Shown: piece after piece, positions 13,691-17,264 of the stretch
Numbering within the stretch: position 1 is the stretch's first letter
Layout of the letters: the number at the start of each line of letters is the position of its first letter
Assembly (NCBI GenBank): GCA_017453605.1
Contig: JAFTEP010000199.1
Coordinates: 1-17,264, forward strand
Source of the DNA: Clostridia bacterium
GTDB taxonomy: Bacteria; Bacillota; Clostridia; Oscillospirales; SIG627
Length of the DNA stretch: 17,264 bases
Direction of reading: 5' to 3'
Program-made: the position numbers and the translations under genes
The notes under the pieces: model-generated
Told to the model about the DNA's origin: nothing
What the model saw: only the letters and a program-made list of their open reading frames with translations
The model's database searches: none

Positions 13691-14563
13691 ATGGCAAGGA
13701 AAAGCCTCGGAAGGGGGCTCGATTCCCTCTTCACCGAATCGCCCGACGCCGGAACAGGGCAGGAAAACGGCGTAGAGCTCCTGCAGATAGATCTGATCGT
13801 TCCGGACGCCGATCAGAACAGAAAGAATTTTGACCGGAAGGCTCTCGAAGAGCTCGCGGACTCCATAAAGACCCACGGCGTCATCCAGCCTTTGATCGTC
13901 AGACCGAAAGACGGAAGCTATCAGCTCATAGCGGGCGAAAGGCGCCTCAGAGCCGCAAAGATGGCGGGGCTGGAGGAACTCCCGGTCATCGTGAAGGAAG
14001 TCGACGACCGCACCGCCGCCGAAATGGCGCTGATCGAGAACCTTCAGAGGGAAGATCTCGATCCGCTCGAGGAAGCCGAAGGCTTCGAGAAGCTCGTCGA
14101 AAGATACGGCGTCACTCACGCCGAGGCCGGCGCGAGAGTCGGAAAGTCGCGCGAGGCGGTCAGCAATTCTTTGAGACTTCTCGGTCTGCCGGACTTTGTG
14201 AAAAGCCTGATCCGGACGCGCGTCATCAGCGCGGGTCACGGCAGAGCGCTGCTTTCTCTCGCCGACGCGGACACGATGAAGGAAGCCGTCAAGGTGATAG
14301 TCGACAGAAACCTCTCCGTCAGACAGACGGAAGCGCTCGTCAAGGGCGCGCTCAAAAAGCCGAAGCCGCCGAAAGCACAGGCCGACGAGGTTTTGAAAGC
14401 CCACATGAACGAGCTCGCGCAGAAGATCGCCGCCGCTCTCGGCAGGAAGTGCTCCATAGAACCCGAAGCTGACGGCGCGGGAAGGATCACGCTCGAATAC
14501 TTCGACAGCGACGATCTCGAGGAACTCATCACGAACCTCTGCGGAGAGGACGTTCTGGTATAA
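13691..14563 (+). CDS. parB: ParB/Spo0J chromosome-partitioning protein
   Basis: This 290-residue parS-binding CTPase clamp starts with the typical N-terminus MARKSLGRGLDSLF, whose first residues in Bacillus Spo0J stimulate ParA ATP hydrolysis. The CTP-binding motifs GERRLRA (82-88) and ENLQRED (116-122), the helix-turn-helix (VGKSREAVSNSLRLL, 150-164) and a C-terminal dimerisation region are all present. The specificity positions read R154, S160, G165 and G182, consistent with parS recognition. The ATG at 13691 is preceded by GGGAGG and lies 2 nt after parA, so translation is probably coupled. A longer upstream open frame overlaps parA and is not the start. Confidence 0.97.
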   Translation: MARKSLGRGLDSLFTESPDAGTGQENGVELLQIDLIVPDADQNRKNFDRKALEELADSIKTHGVIQPLIVRPKDGSYQLIAGERRLRAAKMAGLEELPVIVKEVDDRTAAEMALIENLQREDLDPLEEAEGFEKLVERYGVTHAEAGARVGKSREAVSNSLRLLGLPDFVKSLIRTRVISAGHGRALLSLADADTMKEAVKVIVDRNLSVRQTEALVKGALKKPKPPKAQADEVLKAHMNELAQKIAAALGRKCSIEPEADGAGRITLEYFDSDDLEELITNLCGEDVLV

Positions 14564-14567
14564 AATA

Positions 14568-15029
14568 ATGTTTGACTTCAAAATTTTTCTGATTCTCGTT
14601 CCCGTTTGGTTGGGAGTCGTTATCGTGTCCCTCTGGATCGCATATTCGCTCCCGAGGGCGAAGAAGACCGTCGAGGCGCTTCTGGAGAAAAAATGCGCCG
14701 ATGAACAGAGCGCGCTGACTCTCAAAGAACTCGGTCTTCCCCCGAGCGCAAGGCTTTCTCTGAGGCGCTATTCGAGCCTGAGGCGCGTCGTGGACGCCGC
14801 GGGAGAGAGTTCGGGCGCGTCGGGCGCCGCCGGAGAAAAAAGCGAGCCGAGATATTTTATCCGGGAAGATAATATTCAGCGCGCGCAGGATATGTTCTGC
14901 AAAAAGCGCGGCGGAATCGCGCAGACGCTCGTCATGCTCGGGATCTTCACAGCCGCTCTCGTTCTCGTATGGATGGCGGCGAGCCTGATCTTCGACACGG
15001 AGTCCTTGAGTCTCCCGTTCATGAACTGA
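14568..15029 (+). CDS. two-helix membrane protein of unknown function
   Basis: I do not recognise this 153-residue protein. It has a hydrophobic helix at about 5-27, a polar middle region (28-117) with a basic start (RAKK), a low-complexity ASGA stretch at 79-89, and a second helix at about 118-142. The basic residues after helix 1 suggest that the middle region is cytoplasmic and both ends face outwards. It starts 4 nt after the parB stop without a clear ribosome-binding site, so its translation probably depends on coupling to parB. That spacing makes it part of the par operon. It does not look like DUF4446 proteins that I know from some clostridial parB neighbourhoods. Confidence 0.8.
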   Translation: MFDFKIFLILVPVWLGVVIVSLWIAYSLPRAKKTVEALLEKKCADEQSALTLKELGLPPSARLSLRRYSSLRRVVDAAGESSGASGAAGEKSEPRYFIREDNIQRAQDMFCKKRGGIAQTLVMLGIFTAALVLVWMAASLIFDTESLSLPFMN

Positions 15030-15078
15030 ATCCCGGACGGTCTTTATGGCTCTTGCAAGCGAAAAGGAGATATCAAAA

Positions 15079-15921
15079 ATGGAAAGAAAAAAATCGCTCC
15101 CGAAGTCTCATCCGATCGTGGCGATCATCGCGGTCGCGGTGTTCCTTCTGGTCATCACGCTGGCTTTCGTGTGGTACAGGATGAACTACAGACTGGTCGA
15201 ATATGAAGGCGGAGTGAAGTTCGTCGGGAAGGTCGTCAACGAGATCCCGACCAGCGGCACGATCTACTATTCCGCGGATCTCGAGGCTCAGCTCGATATG
15301 GACACGAAGACGATCACCTACAACAACGGCGACGTCTACGTCGGCGACATCGTCTATCTCCAGCCGGAGGGACAGGGAAAGATGACCTATTCCGGCGGCG
15401 ACGTCTACGAGGGCAGCTTCAAAAAGGGTCTGCCGGACGGCACGGGAAAGTTCACCTACGTCAACGGCGACGTCTACGAGGGCTCGATGACCGAGGGCGT
15501 AAGGTCCGGGCAGGGCGTCTACACATGGAAGAGCGGCGAAAGATATGAGGGCGGCTTTAAGGACAACCGCAAGAACGGGAACGCCGTCCACACATGGCCG
15601 GACGGATCGAGGTTCGAGGGCACGTACGCCGACGATCTCAAGCAGGGCGTAGGAACCTATTACTACGCGAACGGCGACGTCTACACGGGCGATTTTCTTG
15701 CCGACGTGCGCACGGGAACGGGCACATACACCTGGGCGAACGGCGAGAGCTACACGGGCGACTTCGTCGACAACAGGATGAACGGTAAGGGCGTCTACAC
15801 CTGGCCGCCGGTCAGCGAGGGCGCGGAGCCGAGGGTCTACGACGGCTACTTCGAGAACGGACAGATCGTCCTCTCGCAGAAGGATCTCGAACAGCCTCAG
15901 ACAGTCGCGGAAGGAAATTGA
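15079..15921 (+). CDS. membrane-anchored MORN-repeat protein
   Basis: This 280-residue protein has a short basic N-terminus (MERKKSLPKS), one membrane helix at about 11-33, and an extracytoplasmic region of seven 23-residue MORN repeats from about residue 81. Each repeat follows the pattern YxNGDVYxGxF..G..xGxGxYT. A degenerate eighth repeat (VYDGYFENGQ) and a polar tail follow. MORN repeats form beta-hairpin sheets used as scaffolds or for binding. I start it at ATG 15079, which follows AAGGAGA at good spacing; an in-frame ATG at 15046 would add 11 residues without a good site. It lies 49 nt after the two-helix gene, in the same direction as parB. Function is unknown. Confidence 0.88.
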   Translation: MERKKSLPKSHPIVAIIAVAVFLLVITLAFVWYRMNYRLVEYEGGVKFVGKVVNEIPTSGTIYYSADLEAQLDMDTKTITYNNGDVYVGDIVYLQPEGQGKMTYSGGDVYEGSFKKGLPDGTGKFTYVNGDVYEGSMTEGVRSGQGVYTWKSGERYEGGFKDNRKNGNAVHTWPDGSRFEGTYADDLKQGVGTYYYANGDVYTGDFLADVRTGTGTYTWANGESYTGDFVDNRMNGKGVYTWPPVSEGAEPRVYDGYFENGQIVLSQKDLEQPQTVAEGN

Positions 15922-15932
15922 CGCGCCCCCGC

Positions 15933-16020
15933 GAGGGCTCCGCCCTCTACCCGCAAGGGACTCTGTCCCTTGACCCTGCGAGGGCTCCGCCCTCGACCTG
16001 CAAGGGGACCAGTCCCCTTG
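15933..16020 (+). repeat. four tandem hairpins of two alternating types
   Basis: Four near-perfect inverted repeats follow one another. They are GAGGGC-TCC-GCCCTC (15933-15947), CAAGGGA-CTCTG-TCCCTTG (15954-15972), CGAGGGC-TCC-GCCCTCG (15979-15995) and CAAGGGGAC-CA-GTCCCCTTG (16001-16020), with short GACC(C)-type linkers after three of them. The order is type 1, type 2, type 1, type 2, so a two-hairpin unit has been duplicated. There is no T tract. It lies between the MORN stop and the terminator. Confidence 0.85.
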
Positions 16021-16062
16021 ACCCCGGGACTAAAGGGAAAACATTATTTTAAACAGAGAGAT

Positions 16063-16099
16063 GCTGCCGTATCCGGATCGGGTACGGCAGCGGTTTTTT
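16063..16099 (+). terminator. rho-independent terminator closing the par/MORN region
   Basis: A 12-bp stem (16063-16074 with 16080-16091, one G-T wobble) with a 5-nt loop is followed by GG and six T residues (16094-16099). Its GCTGCCGTA arm matches the terminator at 5579-5616. Confidence 0.9.
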
Positions 16100-16132
16100 G
16101 CGTATTCGACGGGTAAATACAACGGTACGTTT

Positions 16133-16360
16133 CTATAATTGAAATAATTCGTCATAAGAAACTGAAAGCAGGGTTTTAATGAGGATTATTTCATCGGGAT
16201 ATAAGTGACGTTGACCTACTTCGATTTTTGCCAGAGCGCTCCGCGTTATATCGCAGCCGTTGAGCTGCAGTTTTGCCGAAAGCTGCTCTTGAGTCATACC
16301 CGCTTTTTCCCGCAGGTACCGAACGTTTTGCCCAATCCTTTTTTCGACATTGGCGTTCAA
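16133..16360 (-). CDS. small XRE-family helix-turn-helix regulator
   Basis: This 75-residue protein is essentially one Cro/XRE helix-turn-helix domain: NVRYLREKAGMTQEQLSAKL (helices 1-2), CDITRSALAKIEVGQRHLYPDEI (recognition helix and following turn) and a last helix ending YDELFQL. I start it at the TTG at 16360, which encodes M-NANVEKRIGQ and follows AAGGAGG (spacing 5 nt). A longer frame back to a TTG at 16408 has no ribosome-binding site. The TTGCAC sequence just upstream of AAGGAGG is a half-site of the palindrome at 16435-16454, which suggests autorepression and control of the divergent promoter. The surroundings are A+T-richer than the rest of the window. Confidence 0.85.
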   Translation of the reverse strand: MNANVEKRIGQNVRYLREKAGMTQEQLSAKLQLNGCDITRSALAKIEVGQRHLYPDEIILIKTLLSVSYDELFQL

Positions 16361-16401
16361 AACGACCTCCTTGTGCAACCGTAAAAAAAATAAAAAAAGC
16401 C

Positions 16402-16430
16402 TTGACAAAATTATAATGATAAATTATAAT
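16402..16430 (+). promoter_or_regulatory. consensus sigma-A promoter, rightward, divergent from the XRE gene
   Basis: TTGACA (16402-16407), a 17-nt spacer and TATAAT (16425-16430) match consensus perfectly. Transcription should begin near 16437, inside the palindrome at 16435-16454. The likely target is the DUF4190-like gene at 16681, through a leader of about 240 nt. Confidence 0.88.
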
Positions 16431-16434
16431 AAGA

Positions 16435-16454
16435 TTGCACCTATATAGGTGCAA
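16435..16454. promoter_or_regulatory. 20-bp palindromic probable operator
   Basis: TTGCACCTATATAGGTGCAA is a perfect 20-bp palindrome starting 4 nt after the -10 box and covering the predicted start of transcription. A TTGCAC half-site recurs on the minus strand beside the XRE ribosome-binding site (about 16371-16376). The position suits a repressor operator. As RNA it could also form a short hairpin at the 5' end. Confidence 0.7.
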
Positions 16455-16456
16455 AA

Positions 16457-16585
16457 ATGAAAAAAGGCAACGGCGTTGTTTATCATTTTCTGAAAGGAGA
16501 TTTCGGGATATTAAAATGTTTATTCCTTTGTACGGTTTCACCTGAGAGGAAAACGAATTTTTTAAAACCTTCTTCTTTATTATGA
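16457..16585 (+). CDS. possible 42-residue leader peptide
   Basis: An ATG just after the palindrome opens a 42-codon frame (starting MKKGNGVVYHFLKGDFG) that ends at TGA 16583-16585. That stop overlaps another ATG at 16582, in frame with the downstream DUF4190-like gene. It has no Shine-Dalgarno site and resembles nothing I know. It may be a leader peptide, or only an open frame in an untranslated leader. Confidence 0.2.
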   Translation: MKKGNGVVYHFLKGDFGILKCLFLCTVSPERKTNFLKPSSLL

Positions 16586-16680
16586 ACATTCCGATAAAGA
16601 AGAAAAAAGTGCGCATAAATAATGCGTTTTCATATAATAAGTCCTCTCTATCGGTAAAAACCATGAAAGCAGGTAAAAAA

Positions 16681-17016
16681 ATGAATCAGCAGCCATATTC
16701 TCCTGTTCCTCCGCAGAATTTTCCCGGAAAAGGGCTTTGCATAGCCGGACTTGTTCTCGGGATCGTTTCCATAGTTCTTTGTTGGTGGTATATGATCAAC
16801 ATCGCCGCGCTTGCGACAAGCATTATCGGACTTGTATGCGCGGTCGTCGGACGCAAAAAAGGCTTAGCCGCGGGCTATAGAAGCGGAATCGGGACTGCCG
16901 GGCTTGTATGTTCGATTATCGGTTGCTGCTTTGCCGGCGTATTCTTCCTGACGTGCACGGTATGTGTTTGTTCAACCGCTTCAAGCATCGGCGCTCTTTC
17001 GTCGTTGAATTGGTAA
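16681..17016 (+). CDS. small DUF4190-like membrane protein
   Basis: This 111-residue protein has a short proline- and glutamine-rich N-terminus (MNQQPYSPVPPQNFPGKG) and then hydrophobic helices at about 19-57 and 68-102, rich in glycine, isoleucine and cysteine. The layout, with GLCIAGLVLGIVS and GIGTAGLVCSIIG repeats, matches DUF4190-type proteins of unknown function. I start it at ATG 16681, preceded by AGCAGG. An in-frame ATG at 16582 would add a basic 33-residue stretch that lacks family features. The divergent promoter at 16402-16430 probably transcribes it. A terminator-like hairpin follows 15 nt after the stop. Confidence 0.78.
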   Translation: MNQQPYSPVPPQNFPGKGLCIAGLVLGIVSIVLCWWYMINIAALATSIIGLVCAVVGRKKGLAAGYRSGIGTAGLVCSIIGCCFAGVFFLTCTVCVCSTASSIGALSSLNW

Positions 17017-17031
17017 TATCTATATTGATTC

Positions 17032-17073
17032 GCGGGGCAATCCCGAAATAGGTTGTCCCGCTTTATTTGTTTT
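17032..17073 (+). terminator. terminator-like hairpin directly before the lgt-like start
   Basis: GCGGGGCAA (17032-17040) pairs with TTGTCCCGC (17053-17061) with one G-T wobble around a 12-nt loop. The T-rich tail TTTATTTGTTTT (17062-17073) runs right up to the ATG at 17074. It probably terminates the upstream transcript and may attenuate the following gene. Confidence 0.7.
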
Positions 17074-17264
17074 ATGTATCCGATTATTTACGTTTTCGGC
17101 AAAGAAATAGGCACTTATTCGCTGTTTGCCATCCTCGGAGTTTTAATTTCGGGGTTTGTTTTTATTCGTTTATCCAAAAAACACGGTGTTTTAAAGGAAG
17201 ACGTAATTCTTTATGCATTATTTTTAGCGGCAGGATTGCTGGCGGGCGGGCATCTTCTCTTCGC
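17074..17264 (+). CDS. lgt: Lgt-like prolipoprotein diacylglyceryl transferase (partial, 3' end beyond window)
   Basis: An open frame begins at ATG 17074 and continues off the window edge; 63 complete codons are visible. The start, MYPIIYVFGKEIGTYSLFAILG, then a hydrophobic helix ending ISGFVFIRLSKK, and a second helix ALFLAAGLLAGGHLLF, match the first two helices of Lgt. Lgt transfers diacylglycerol from phosphatidylglycerol to the lipobox cysteine of prelipoproteins in the membrane. No good ribosome-binding site is visible because a terminator-like hairpin lies directly upstream. Catalytic motifs would be further downstream, so this may be a canonical Lgt or a divergent homolog. Confidence 0.65.
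   Translation, partial: MYPIIYVFGKEIGTYSLFAILGVLISGFVFIRLSKKHGVLKEDVILYALFLAAGLLAGGHLLF

Noticed and set aside
16361..16408. Longer N-terminus for the XRE gene from a TTG at 16408
   Set aside because: It has no ribosome-binding site, and the extra residues (MSRLFLFFLRLHKEVV) fall outside the family domain and come from the AAGGAGG region itself.
16719..16735. TTTTCCCGGAAAA, another NBS-like sequence
   Set aside because: The core is one base short (CCCGG, not CCCGGG), so it is not a Noc-binding site match, and it falls in the DUF4190-like coding sequence.

Overview
The window looks like a chromosomal segment from a G+C-rich member of the Firmicutes, probably an uncultured gut or rumen Clostridia. 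The evidence is near-consensus Shine-Dalgarno sites and sigma-A-type promoters, short intergenic repeats of the kind scattered through gut Clostridia genomes, and a noc-like/parA/parB locus with canonical parS sites, as found near Firmicute replication origins. No rRNA, tRNA, CRISPR array, transposase or phage gene was found. The organism assignment is inference.

Layout. Positions 1-379 hold intergenic repeats: one copy of a hairpin-rich element here called R1, and three runs of the heptamer ATTCCGC. A rightward cluster follows (380-5540): glycerate kinase, a xylose-isomerase-like TIM-barrel protein, a PAP2-like membrane protein, GalU, and a large glycoside-hydrolase-like protein, closed by a strong terminator at 5579-5616. 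A leftward VWA-domain gene (5624-6274) converges on it. Positions 6275-7291 carry no gene; they contain a cluster of R1 and R2 repeats, one of which appears to have an R2-like unit nested inside it. Leftward genes fill 7292-11726: a macro-domain protein with a helical C-terminal half, a stand-alone LUD-domain protein with its own promoter, and a PMCA/SERCA-type calcium P-type ATPase.

The segregation locus runs rightward from 11894. It has a Noc-like ParB paralog, two perfect parS palindromes with centres exactly 50 bp apart, a textbook sigma-A promoter, parA (soj) and parB (spo0J). Two unrecognised membrane proteins follow, a two-helix protein and a membrane-anchored MORN-repeat protein. A block of four tandem hairpins and a rho-independent terminator at 16063-16099 close the region. 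The most interesting point is that the Noc-like protein has a mixed set at the four residues that separate Noc (NBS-binding) from ParB (parS-binding).

From about 16.1 kb the sequence becomes visibly A+T-richer. This part holds a small XRE-type regulator on the minus strand, a divergent consensus promoter followed at once by a perfect 20-bp palindrome that is probably its operator, a small DUF4190-like membrane protein, a terminator-like hairpin, and the start of an Lgt-like prolipoprotein diacylglyceryl transferase that runs off the window. This looks like a separately acquired, self-regulated cassette.
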